A stretch of DNA of 64,000 bases from assembly GCA_963851215.1 (NCBI GenBank), contig CAWKOG010000020.1:682001-746000 (forward strand), written 5' to 3'. The first letter of the stretch is position 1; each line of letters begins with the position of its first letter. The notes below the pieces were generated by a model that was not told where the DNA came from, did no database searches, and saw nothing but the letters and a program-made list of their open reading frames with translations. A program made the translations under genes and the position numbers. Of this stretch, positions 29,024 through 38,207 are shown one piece after another. The stretch is from DATKFM01 sp963851215. GTDB taxonomy: Bacteria > Pseudomonadota > Alphaproteobacteria > Dongiales > Dongiaceae.

Positions 29024-29362
29024 TCATGCCGTTTGCACCAACGCCTGACGGATGGTCTCGACCACGCCTTCGAGATTGTGGGTCACGTCATCATTCGCGA
29101 AACGGATGACGCGGTAGCCTTGCGCCGCGAGCCAGGCATCGCGCTGTTCGTCACGTCTGTAGTCGAAGTCGTGTGCTGCGCCGTCAAGCTCGATGATGAG
29201 TTTGCGTTCGATGCAGGCGAAGTCGGTAATGAACCGGCCGACGGCGTGCTGGCGGCGGAATTTCAGTCCGTCGAGGGCCCTATTGCGGAGGGCCAGCCAC
29301 AGGAGTTGTTCGGGTCGCGTGGATTGCCGGCGGAGTTTGCGGGCATAGGAGTTCGTGTGCAT
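29024..29362 (-). CDS. DUF559 (Vsr/restriction-nuclease-fold) protein
   Basis: A 112-residue protein of the DUF559 family, related in fold to very-short-patch-repair and type II restriction endonucleases. Visible motif: RPEQLLWLALRNRALDGLKF, then RFITDFACIERKLIIELDGAAHDFD, with the D-x-E-type catalytic pair in TDFAC and IIELDG, and GYRVIRFANDDV near the C-terminus. It is flanked on both sides by copies of the same multi-hairpin repeat in direct orientation (28897-29023 and 29414-29543), which is unusual and suggests the unit moves or has moved. No DNA methyltransferase is next to it. Function in the cell is not known. Confidence 0.88.
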   Translation of the reverse strand: MHTNSYARKLRRQSTRPEQLLWLALRNRALDGLKFRRQHAVGRFITDFACIERKLIIELDGAAHDFDYRRDEQRDAWLAAQGYRVIRFANDDVTHNLEGVVETIRQALVQTA

Positions 29363-29413
29363 TTGTGAATACTAACTGCACACTTAAAAGTTGTATAGTG
29401 TTTGTCGTTTGCA

Positions 29414-29543
29414 CCCCCTCACCCTAACCCTCTCCCCCACTTCGTAGGGGAGAGGGGACTGTTTTATTGAATGACCCCTCGCCCCGCGCAGCGGGGAGAG
29501 GGATGCAACAGCCGCGTCCAGCGGATGTTGCGGGGTGAGGGGG
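29414..29543. repeat. multi-hairpin GC-rich repeat, copy 2
   Basis: Second copy, same orientation as 28897-29023 and differing at only a handful of positions (for example CAACAGCC for CAACATCC in the last stem, and TTTATTGAATGA for TTTCTTGAATGT in a spacer). It shares the same termini and hairpin order. Confidence 0.9.
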
Positions 29544-29552
29544 ACTGCGCAC

Positions 29553-29587
29553 AAAAACGAAGGGCGGGTCTTTCGACCCGCCCTTCG
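29553..29587 (-). terminator. rho-independent terminator
   Basis: A perfect 13-bp stem CGAAGGGCGGGTC/GACCCGCCCTTCG with a tetraloop, followed on the minus strand by TTTTTG. It lies about 30 bp downstream of the stop of the secreted protein at 29617, so it would end that transcript and shield the repeat region. Confidence 0.88.
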
Positions 29588-29616
29588 CTGGGACAGAGGG
29601 ATTTCAGGTAGGGGAC

Positions 29617-29916
29617 TTACACTTCTTCGCCGCCGAAGGGTTCCTGCTGCGGCTGCAGTTTCAGATCCTTCTCGTCTTGCCAGGGCCAGGGGCCCTGGAT
29701 GACGATGTTGCCGTTTGCATCCATCATCGACTCGAGCTGCTCCCGGAGGATGCGGCTCATCTCGTTGGCCCGCGCCTTCATGTCGTCGGCGGTGCCTTCC
29801 ATCAGGCGGTTGAGCTGCTTCTGCAGCGTGTCCTTATCTCCCGCCGAGGCCGGGGCTGCGAAAGCGAGCAGGCCGACCGACAATATCGCAGCAACAACGC
29901 GCACACTGTGGGTCAT
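29617..29916 (-). CDS. small secreted protein of unknown function
   Basis: A 99-residue protein with a signal peptide (SVRVVAAILSVGLLAFAAPA, cleavage after ASAG region) and a mature part of about 70 residues that is helical and charged: KDTLQKQLNRLMEGTADDMK, then ANEMSRILREQLESMMD. The C-terminal 30 residues are Pro/Gln rich. The ATG at 29916 is preceded by a strong ribosome site GGAGGT at 7-8 bp spacing, which settles the start over a longer open frame to 29964. Its transcript ends in a clear terminator. Family unknown. Confidence 0.7.
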   Translation of the reverse strand: MTHSVRVVAAILSVGLLAFAAPASAGDKDTLQKQLNRLMEGTADDMKARANEMSRILREQLESMMDANGNIVIQGPWPWQDEKDLKLQPQQEPFGGEEV

Positions 29917-30132
29917 AAAAGACCTCCAACCATCTGGCTTTTGCTTTTTTGTTTTCTCACCCAACGAAAAGACCTTATCACAAATACCGCGTTAATACTG
30001 CACCAAAATGCAGTTAATGCTTGGCCCTTTGCATGCACGCACTATCAGCGATAATCTCTGTTAACACGCCATCAGCGGCACCCGGCGCGCCGGAAAAAAG
30101 CCCGGCAAACCAGCGACATCGAGAGAGCAATC

Positions 30133-31629
<1,497 letters not shown>

Positions 31630-31716
31630 GGGGTCGGTTTCGACGCTAGACTTGCTGATCCGTTCGCGACGCAAGTTCGTGACAATCCATGGACCGACAA
31701 GAGAGGCCCCCGGAGA

Positions 31717-31863
31717 ATGAACCGCAACGTGCTCTACTCGATTATCGGTGTGCTTGTCGTCGCCTTGGTCGTTGTGGGGTATCTGTTCTACCAGGAGCGG
31801 CAGAAGACCAGTGGCATCGACATCAACATCGGCGACGGCGGTATTTCGATCGAGACAAAGTAG
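31717..31863 (+). CDS. 48-residue single-helix membrane protein
   Basis: A short gene in an otherwise empty stretch: ATG at 31717 after CGGAGA, then MNRNVLYSIIGVLVVALVVV, one membrane helix, a basic turn YQERQK, and a polar end TSGIDINIGDGGISIETK. Small proteins of the same design are widespread in alphaproteobacteria. It would sit in the inner membrane with the C-terminal tail outside or inside depending on charge. Role unknown. It is 87 bp after mmsA on the same strand. Confidence 0.7.
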   Translation: MNRNVLYSIIGVLVVALVVVGYLFYQERQKTSGIDINIGDGGISIETK

Positions 31864-32313
31864 GCGGCCGGCACCTGGCGGCTGAAGCCCGCGATACTGA
31901 TGCTGTGGAACTGGCACCTGCCGTTGCGTGCACTGCGCTCTCACGGCGGCTAATGAACTAAAGCAGAGCTCCGGCGCCGTCGCCGATGGCAATGAGTCTC
32001 ACTTGGAATAGGCGCCGTGCCTCTCAAAGAGCGCCCGCGACCGGCGGCTGCGCGCAGAATACTCACATCGCGTTAAAATCCGACACGGCACCATCCCTCC
32101 GTCAGCAGCCGAGAATAATCACAGGAATGTCACAGCTGCATTCCTTGCACTAATATGGAATTGCTCAGGCGTAAAGCAGGTTGCGGAGCTTTTTTCAGAA
32201 TTCATGCGAATAAAACGAAGCGATCACCCAAAATTGGCGGAATTCGTTTTTTGAAAAAACAAGTTTTCCCCCAATTAAGTGTTGATCAGAACAATTTGGG
32301 GAGGAAAACCTAT
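31864..32313. other. intergenic, becoming AT-rich
   Basis: No gene is supported. Composition changes from GC-rich to visibly AT-rich after about 32150, with runs of A and T (for example 32241-32275). The longer frame opening at 32155 runs through here into the next gene but its first 53 codons lack protein character. A ribosome site (GGGGAGG) at 32298-32304 serves the gene at 32314. Confidence 0.5.
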
Positions 32314-33090
32314 ATGAACAATCAATCTAACTGTAGAGCCGTGTGCGCGTTACTCACTGCGGGGTTCGTTGTGGGAATGTTTACGTCCATCAACGACGCA
32401 ATTGCCAAATTGTCGGAGATCGACGGCTTTGAGCAAGCTGCCGCAACAGGTTCCGTGGAAGATGTGCTCGGTTTCATCGATGCCTTTCCCTCAAGTCACC
32501 TGGTCATTGATCTCATTGGATTGGTTCCTGCCGAGGTGGCCACGAGAGTCTGCGCAAGTCTACCCGAAGGTGCCAGCAGCCTCGCCCATCGCGCGTGCAA
32601 TGGGCTGCAAGAAGCAATTGGTTCAGCTCCCGCAGCCGGGGGATCGATCTCAGAGAGTCCGGCCGTGGAGAAGACTCCTGCTCAAACCAGAACGGCCGCT
32701 CTGACAACCAGCAGAGTCACCGATGATCAGGGCTCGGGTGACAAGAAAAAGTTTGTGGCGGCCGATCCAACGGACGATACGAGCACCAGCGCAACGAGCA
32801 GTGCGAGACGCGATGGTATGCCTGCTGGTGACACCGCTGACGATTCAACTGACGGCACAACCAGTGCCACCGCAGATGATTCGGCAGATGCTGATGCGGA
32901 TGAAACGGCTGATGCGGATGACACCGCTGATGCGGATGATACGGCTGAAAGTGAAGGCGATAATACCAGCACCCAAACAGGCAACCCCAATCATGGGGGC
33001 CCCAACGTAGCTCAAGCGAAAGGCTATGGAGATCGCGGCACTGGTGGCAGCAATGACGGCGGCGCAGAAAACGGCGGTGGCCACCACTAG
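32314..33090 (+). CDS. secreted Asp/Thr-rich protein, paralog of the next gene
   Basis: A 258-residue exported protein of no known family. An N-terminal hydrophobic signal (AVCALLTAGFVVGMFTSI) is followed by a compact domain of about 70 residues (LSEIDGFEQAA to SLAHRACNGLQ) with two cysteines, which the following gene shares. The rest is a low-complexity tail rich in Thr, Ala, Asp and Ser with three near-perfect 6-residue repeats (ADADET type) and a Gly/His/Asn-rich end. ATG at 32314 follows GGGGAGG. Codon use and AT content differ from the housekeeping genes around it. The acidic tail could bind calcium or be disordered; both are inference. Confidence 0.6.
   Translation: MNNQSNCRAVCALLTAGFVVGMFTSINDAIAKLSEIDGFEQAAATGSVEDVLGFIDAFPSSHLVIDLIGLVPAEVATRVCASLPEGASSLAHRACNGLQEAIGSAPAAGGSISESPAVEKTPAQTRTAALTTSRVTDDQGSGDKKKFVAADPTDDTSTSATSSARRDGMPAGDTADDSTDGTTSATADDSADADADETADADDTADADDTAESEGDNTSTQTGNPNHGGPNVAQAKGYGDRGTGGSNDGGAENGGGHH
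32890..32943 (+). repeat. three 18-bp coding repeats (Ala-Asp-Ala-Asp-Glu/Asp-Thr)
   Basis: Three tandem in-frame units beginning GCTGATGCGGATGA, differing only in the last codons, encode ADADET, ADADDT and ADADDT. A decayed unit precedes them. The near identity of the DNA shows recent slippage. Confidence 0.85.
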
Positions 33091-33466
33091 GTGAAAGCAT
33101 CGCTGCTGATCTGCTGCTGGCACTTAGTGGCGAATCACTTGCGTTTAGGGACCGACCGTTAATGAAAGCCAAGCTGATGTAGCATTGGCTTACACGGCCG
33201 CGATTGACCCAGTCCGGAAATTAAGCCTGATAGGCTCGTGATCGGACTTGGTGAAAGGGCCGCCGCCGTGCCACAAAAATGACTTCCATAGAAATTTATT
33301 GTTCCTATCAAGCACGGCACGGCGAAGCGAAACTTCTTTGAAGCCGCTGAGGGCGGGGCAGGGAGCAGCTGTAAGGTTTGCTTCCGGCACGATCTATGAC
33401 GCCGAGCCAGATTTTCCTGCTCCATCAACCGAAGTTGGGTGATCTTGCCTATCTGGAGAATGTCGG
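33091..33466. other. intergenic between the two paralogs
   Basis: I see no gene. Short open frames on both strands lack start signals and any protein character. The first 90 bases after 33091 may hold the 3' end of the upstream transcript; no stem with a T-run was found. A ribosome site (GGAG) lies just before the next start. Confidence 0.45.
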
Positions 33467-34741
33467 ATGGGAAACAGTCTTAAGGTTCTCAAAACTCTAG
33501 TACAGCTCGGCAGCGGCGTGGCAACCGTCTTCGCATGCGTCGAAAGTCCTCTTGCCCAGCTAGCGGAGATCGACAGCTACGAACTGGCTGTTACCTCGCA
33601 AACTAAGGAGAACGCCCTTGCGTTCATCGAGGAATACAGTTCAAGCCACTTGATTGCCGATCTCATAGACTCATTGCCACCAGCGGTCGCGAACGCGGTT
33701 TGTGCCGATCTAGCCAACGGCCCCTCAACAGCCCGTCGTGCATGCGAGGAACGGCCGAAAGTCCCCGGAGCAGAAGTTGCAGGTAATTCGACAGACGTTC
33801 TTGCGGCGCCATCGCAGTCGGCTATGGAACCGACGCAACCGATCAACAAAACAATGCCGGCACCCGCGACTACCAATCCCATAGCTGTCGCTCCGCAGAC
33901 AGCTGGTTCTGCGGTCGGCAGTCAAAGCGAAACTGAAGCGTTTGCAACGGCCGCAGCGAGCACCCCGACCGCGACAGAAACCACAGCCACAGCGGTTGTG
34001 CCCGCGTCGACCGCTTTTGCTGTGCCGGAAGCAACTACCCCGCCGACACCCATCAAGTCGAGGCCAATGGTCTATGTTGGTTCTGAGTCTGGCACCGATA
34101 TCCGCGTTCAGCCCGCGGAAGATTCTGCAACCATCGGCACGGCATCCAGCAATGCGCCGCTCACCGTGCTCGGTCGCTATAACTATTGGTTGAAGGTGCT
34201 CGTGCCCGACCTGAATAATCGGGCAGGTTGGGTCAACATGAGTGGGCTTCAAACGGATGCCGGCGGCGTCAAGGTTACACCTGCTGCAGGGGCTACTACA
34301 CCGCCCGTGAACCCCGGTACTGGCACGGCAGCGGCATCTGAAATGCAGATCGGGAACAATGCAGAGCCCGCCGCTGCACCGAGCGTGATGTATAGCGGAG
34401 CAAGTGTTGAAATCGCCGCCTCAGCGCCCGTGCCCGCGTCCACCGCGGGCCCTCAATTGGCAACAGCAACCCCGCCGACGCCCATCAAGTCGAGGCCAGT
34501 TGTCTATGTTAGTTCTGAGTATGGCACCGATATCCGCGTTCAGCCCGTGGAAGGCTCAGCAACCATCGGCATGGCATCCACCAATGCGCCGCTTACGGTG
34601 CTCGGTCGCTATAGCAATTGGTTGAAGGTGCTCGTGCCCGGCCTGAATAATCGGGCAGGTTGGGTCAACATGAGTGGGCTCCAAGTGGATGCCAGCGGCG
34701 TCAAGGTTACACCTGCTTCCGCTCTAATCGCAGGCCCGTAA
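33467..34741 (+). CDS. secreted protein with paralogous N-terminal domain and two SH3-like repeats
   Basis: A 424-residue exported protein of unknown function. Signal-like segment LVQLGSGVATVFACVESPL, then a domain of about 65 residues (LAEIDSYELAV to STARRACEER) homologous to that of the preceding gene. After a long Thr/Ala/Pro linker come two SH3-type (SH3b) domains, each beginning PTPIKSRP(MV)VYV and ending WVNMSGLQ, with a GTDIRVQP strand and a GRYNYWLKVLV or GRYSNWLKVLV core, typical of bacterial SH3 cell-wall or periplasmic domains. The two are almost identical in protein and DNA. AT-richer than neighbours; probably horizontally acquired with the upstream paralog. Confidence 0.65.
   Translation: MGNSLKVLKTLVQLGSGVATVFACVESPLAQLAEIDSYELAVTSQTKENALAFIEEYSSSHLIADLIDSLPPAVANAVCADLANGPSTARRACEERPKVPGAEVAGNSTDVLAAPSQSAMEPTQPINKTMPAPATTNPIAVAPQTAGSAVGSQSETEAFATAAASTPTATETTATAVVPASTAFAVPEATTPPTPIKSRPMVYVGSESGTDIRVQPAEDSATIGTASSNAPLTVLGRYNYWLKVLVPDLNNRAGWVNMSGLQTDAGGVKVTPAAGATTPPVNPGTGTAAASEMQIGNNAEPAAAPSVMYSGASVEIAASAPVPASTAGPQLATATPPTPIKSRPVVYVSSEYGTDIRVQPVEGSATIGMASTNAPLTVLGRYSNWLKVLVPGLNNRAGWVNMSGLQVDASGVKVTPASALIAGP
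34039..34285 (+). repeat. SH3-domain coding repeat, unit 1
   Basis: A 247-bp in-frame unit that recurs 432 bp downstream (34471-34717) with few differences, encoding the first SH3-like domain. Confidence 0.9.
34471..34717 (+). repeat. SH3-domain coding repeat, unit 2
   Basis: Second unit of the 247-bp duplication. Even synonymous positions are largely conserved with unit 1, so the duplication is recent or kept alike by gene conversion. Confidence 0.9.
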
Positions 34742-34777
34742 TGTTAATAGCAAACCCGGGCCTTCAAGCAGTTGCCC

Positions 34778-35079
34778 TCAATACTCGTAGCGCCAGTTGA
34801 CGCCGATCCCGCTGTCGCCGCTAGCGCCCACGTCGCCGTCGACCGCGAACTGTGGCAGCACGCGCACCTCCACGCCCGCCTTGCGGTTCTCCGGGTCAGT
34901 CCTTGCTCCATCTTCAGGAAGGCATCCTCGCTGATGTATTTGCCGGCGCGGATGCTGGCGCCCTCGACAGTTTGATCGGTGCTCTCGACTGTCAGCACAT
35001 CGATTCCGATGGTCTGCCGAAAACGGTGCATCACCGACGCCTCGCTGGAGGCTGACAGCCTTGCCACGGCCTGCGCCAC
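34778..35079 (-). pseudogene. tamB C-terminal fragment (relic)
   Basis: Only about the last 100 residues of a TamB-like translocation and assembly protein remain. Recognisable pieces are AQAVARLSASSEAS, RQTIGIDVLTVES, ASIRAGKYISEDAFLKMEQG and, after a frame change near 34905, VEVRVLPQFAVDGDVGAS followed by GIGVNWRYEY at the natural end of the family, with the final Tyr and stop in place. The remaining 1,000 or more residues of TamB, and its partner TamA, are absent. No start is evident. It abuts a GFA relic, so this is a scrambled piece rather than a working gene. Confidence 0.75.
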
Positions 35080-35166
35080 AGGTTTTGCGGGCGTCGTTGC
35101 TCAAGACCGATTCGTTCTTGAGATACATGCCGAGGTTGCGCGGGGCTTGGCGCGGCGTGAGGTCCA
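35077..35166 (-). pseudogene. GFA-domain fragment (relic)
   Basis: About 30 residues, DLTPRQAPRNLGMYLKNESV then SNDARKTCG, align to DFTPHHDPRDLGLYLWNEKV and NYFCKTFG of the intact GFA gene at 37832-38207. The DNA is also similar to that gene. Both ends of the family are missing, so it is a remnant, fused by position to the tamB relic. Confidence 0.65.
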
Positions 35167-35324
35167 CGGCCCCGGCAAGATCGCTTTGCGATCTGCTTTT
35201 GAACGTGGGATGGCGATAGCACTGCTCCTTCTGCCAATTCACGTGCGGCGATGCAGCCCAAAAGGAATGCGGTGAGGAGCAACCCCGTGATATCATAACG
35301 ATCGCATTCTCCAGGGAGAGCAGC

Positions 35325-35516
35325 ATGACCACTCGTAGTTTCTGTACTCTTGCGGCCGTCATTTTCGCCATTATTGCGATATTGCAGATCGCACGCGCGC
35401 TCGCTGGCTTGCCGGTGACCGTCGGCAGTTTCGCCGTTCCGATCTTGCCGTCCTGGATTGCTGCGATTGTCTTGGCGGGACTGGCCTGGCTCGGCTACCA
35501 AGCGTCGAGGCGCTGA
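35325..35516 (+). CDS. 63-residue membrane protein
   Basis: A small protein with two hydrophobic segments (AAVIFAIIAILQIARALA and PSWIAAIVLAGLAWLGY) separated by GLPVTVGSFAVP, ending in a basic tail QASRR. Small proteins of the same two-helix design with the LPVTVGS connector occur in other proteobacteria. It would lie in the inner membrane. ATG at 35325 follows GGAGAGCAGC. Function unknown. It sits between gene relics and a REP-like element. Confidence 0.7.
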   Translation: MTTRSFCTLAAVIFAIIAILQIARALAGLPVTVGSFAVPILPSWIAAIVLAGLAWLGYQASRR

Positions 35517-35535
35517 TCAGCATTGACGATTGAGT

Positions 35536-35635
35536 TGTAGGAGCGAGCGGCGCTCGCCCATGTCGACACCGCACCGCCTGAAGAAGGGCGACCCGGGCAA
35601 GATCGCTTCGCGATCTGCCTGAGGTCGCCCCTACA
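35536..35635. repeat. REP-like element with inverted ends
   Basis: About 100 bp bounded by TGTAGGAGCGA and TCGCCCCTACA. Inside are a GCGAGC/GCTCGC hairpin and an AGATCGC/GCGATCT hairpin. The latter core (one base different) recurs at 35178-35194 beside the GFA relic. Design and terminal sequence resemble the REP elements known from Pseudomonas and relatives. Confidence 0.75.
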
Positions 35636-35883
35636 GGTTTCCGCGGCGCATCCACGCCGCGCGCCGTTCGGAACCAGTTGCGCCATCCCCCGGCTTGTCC
35701 TTTATTTATTCCTTGCACGACACGCCAATTCGACAACCGTGTCGTGATACATGCAGACTTCAAGTCCGATAGTGCGCGTACAACAGTCCGGGGCCACGAC
35801 CATCGACTTGTTTCAAGCGCTTACGTGACGAAACCGATTGGGCTTTCAGTCAAGAACCGCGCTGAGAGGAAAACGGAATCGCC

Positions 35884-37057
35884 ATGGGAAAGCTTTTTGG
35901 AACGGCCTCGAACGCCTGGCGGCTCGCGACGCAGAAGGATCGGCGGCGGAAGCCGTCGGTTCCCCGCGCCGATACGACGCGGGCAAATCCGCTGGGCATC
36001 TCCCGCGCCCGCTTCTTTCCCGTCGATGACCCGGCCGCCATGGCTGCCGAAGCCCTGCAGGCGCAGAAGCGTCAGCGGCAGGCCCTAGGCCTGACCGGGG
36101 ATGCGCCGCTGCCGACGGCGAAATTCCTGGCGGTCTCCGGCGGCGGCGACAACGGCGCTTTCGGTTCCGGGCTGCTGGTCGGGTGGACCGAGGCCGGCGA
36201 CCGCCCCGAATTTTCCGTCGTCACGGGGGTCAGCACCGGCGCCCTGATCGCCCCCTTCGCCTTCCTCGGCCCGGCATACGACGAGCAGCTTCGCGATATC
36301 TATACGACGATTTCCGCCGACGATGTGTTCAGCAGCCGCGGCCTCCTCGGCGTCATGTTCGCCGATGCGATGGCCGACACCACGCCGCTGTGGCGGCTCA
36401 TCTCCCATTACTTCAACGAGTCGATGATGGCGGCCATCGCCCGCGAATACCAGAAGGGCCGGCTTCTCCTGATCGGCACGACCGACCTGGATGCCCAGCG
36501 TCCGGTCACCTGGAATGTCGGCGCGATCGCCGCCAGCGGCCACCCGGGAGGCCTCGACCTCGTCCGCAAGATCCTGCGCGCGTCGTCGGCCATCCCCGCC
36601 TATTTCCAGCCGGTGCTGATCGACGTCAGAGGTGAACGGCAAGTCATACCAGGAGATGCATGTCGATGGCGGCGCGATCACGGAGATGTTCATCTATCCG
36701 TCGGGCCTCGACCTGCGCGAGGGCGGGCACCGGGAGCGCAAGGCGTATCTGATCCGCAACGCCCGCGAGGACCCGGAATGGGCGCAGGTGGAGCGCCGGA
36801 CATTGAACATCGCCGGCCGGACGATCTCGACCATGATCCATTGGGGCGGCTCGAAGGATCTGGAGCGGATCTACCATCTCGCGGAGCGCGATGGGGTCGA
36901 TTACAACCTCGCCTATATCGGCAAGGACTTTTCCGCGCCGAAGCCGGGGCGCTTCGACAAGACCTACATGAACGCGCTCTATGACTACGCCTATCAGCAG
37001 GCGCGGCGCGGCTATTCCTGGAAGAAGGCGCCGCCGAGGACCCGCGGCAGCAACTAG
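35884..37057 (+). CDS. patatin-like phospholipase (one frame break)
   Basis: A lipid acyl hydrolase of about 390 residues with the patatin Ser-Asp dyad: oxyanion region VSGGGDNGAFGSG, nucleophile in GVSTGALIA, and the Asp in HVDGGAI. The C-terminal part ends DYAYQQARRGYSWKKAPP. Visible break: an extra A at 36628 splits LIDV from EVNGKSYQEMHVDGG; removing it restores one protein. There is no clear signal peptide, so cytoplasmic or membrane-associated. Its stop overlaps, on the other strand, that of the membrane protein gene. Substrate presumably phospholipid or acyl ester; unknown. Confidence 0.87.
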
Positions 37058-37797
37058 GTCTTCGCCTCCGCCGGCCGCGCGAGACGCTGGATGAGTTCGA
37101 CCAGCTGGTGATGCGCGGCGGTGCCGGTATCGCGGAACTCCTCGATCCCGTGATCATCGGCGAGCCGGCTCAAGCGCATCAGCTCGCGGGCGCGCTGGCG
37201 CCTGTTCAATTGCAGCTCGGACGGCCGGTAAGCGAAAATGAGCCGCCGCATTTCGGCCGGTCCGATGAGTTGGCTGAACTCCGCCGCGGTCACATAGATC
37301 AGGAACAGCACGAAGATCCAGAGCGAGATGGCGATGAAGCGATGCCAGGAGAAGTCGGCGATCAGGTGCTCGCCGAAATCCAGGGGCGAATTTCCGTCAA
37401 TCAGGAAATGCAGGAAGCGCTCCCCCAGGCGCGCAAAGAACACCGCGATCCAGTAGATCGCCGTCTTGAACAGGATCGGCTGGATCAGGGGCGCCCGGTC
37501 GAAGATCTTGAGGAAAGGCATCGAATTGGCTGTTATCACCGCCTTGCCGACGACGAGCGCCGCCACGGTGGCGAGCATGAAACTGCTGACGGCGACGGCA
37601 TAGCTGGCGACGAGAAGATTCGTCGTCAGGACGATGAAATTGAAGCCGACGAAGAAGAAGATCGTCGGCGGCAAGGCGCTCCGTAGTTCGCGCAGAATCT
37701 TGGCGCCGATGCGCCGCGGGATCGGGAGAGGCGCCCGTTCCGCCGATGCTGCCTTGTGCAGATCCCCAGGTTCTTGCAGAAGAGGATTGCTCTTCAT
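37054..37797 (-). CDS. membrane protein of unknown function, four helices
   Basis: A 247-residue protein with a polar N-terminus of about 40 residues and four membrane segments: TIFFFVGFNFIVLTTNLLVA, SSFMLATVAALVV, FKTAIYWIAVFFARLG and FIAISLWIFVLFLIYVTAA. The C-terminal third is charged and helical (LNRRQRARELMRLSRLAD) and would be cytoplasmic. The ATG at 37797 gives a GAGGG ribosome site upstream; a much longer frame continues into the GFA gene and is not used. Family not recognised. It follows the GFA gene on the same strand by 34 bp and may be cotranscribed. Confidence 0.65.
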   Translation of the reverse strand: MKSNPLLQEPGDLHKAASAERAPLPIPRRIGAKILRELRSALPPTIFFFVGFNFIVLTTNLLVASYAVAVSSFMLATVAALVVGKAVITANSMPFLKIFDRAPLIQPILFKTAIYWIAVFFARLGERFLHFLIDGNSPLDFGEHLIADFSWHRFIAISLWIFVLFLIYVTAAEFSQLIGPAEMRRLIFAYRPSELQLNRRQRARELMRLSRLADDHGIEEFRDTGTAAHHQLVELIQRLARPAEAKT

Positions 37798-37831
37798 GGG
37801 CTTGCCCTCGCGTTCCCACTGGATGCCGTCT

Positions 37832-38207
37832 TCAGGATGAGTTTTCCACCAACGGCACCGACTTGCCATCGATAATGCTGACGTCGAGCGCCAGCGGATC
37901 CAGGCCTTCGACGCAGCCGAGATTGACGCGGTAGCCGTCCTTGGCGTTCTCGCCGTCGGCGATGTAGGTGAAGATGCCGAAGGTCTTGCAGAAGTAGTTG
38001 CCCAAGACCTTCTCGTTCCAGAGGTAGAGGCCGAGGTCGCGCGGGTCGTGGTGCGGCGTGAAGTCCGCAGCCGGGATATAGGTCGGCGACAAGCACCGCG
38101 CCCCGGCGGAGGCAGAGCGAGCAGTCGCAGCGGGCGCCGGTCTTGATCTCCGGGCTGCGGAACGAGAAGCGGACGCGTCCGCAATGGCAGCGGGCCTTGT
38201 ATTCCAT
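37832..38207 (-). CDS. GFA-domain (glutathione-dependent formaldehyde-activating enzyme-like) protein (one frame break)
   Basis: A zinc-binding GFA/CENP-V-type protein of about 125 residues. Zinc ligands CHCG and CDCSLC are present near the N-terminus, and the core DFTPHHDPRDLGLYLWNEKV, YFCKTFGIFTYIAD and VNLGCVEGLD follow. The second Cys of the usual CKTCG pair is Phe here. An extra base near 38097 breaks the frame between RRGAV and LSPTYIPAADFTPH. The start at 38207 has an excellent ribosome site (GGAGGTGA). Family members occur in thiol adduct chemistry; the real substrate of this one is unknown. Confidence 0.8.

Noticed and set aside
28897..29543. CRISPR array
   Set aside because: Only two long repeat copies around a gene, no short regularly spaced repeats, and no cas genes.
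33159..33428. 89-codon minus-strand frame between the paralogs
   Set aside because: No ribosome site, no similarity that I recognise and a random-looking composition; probably chance.
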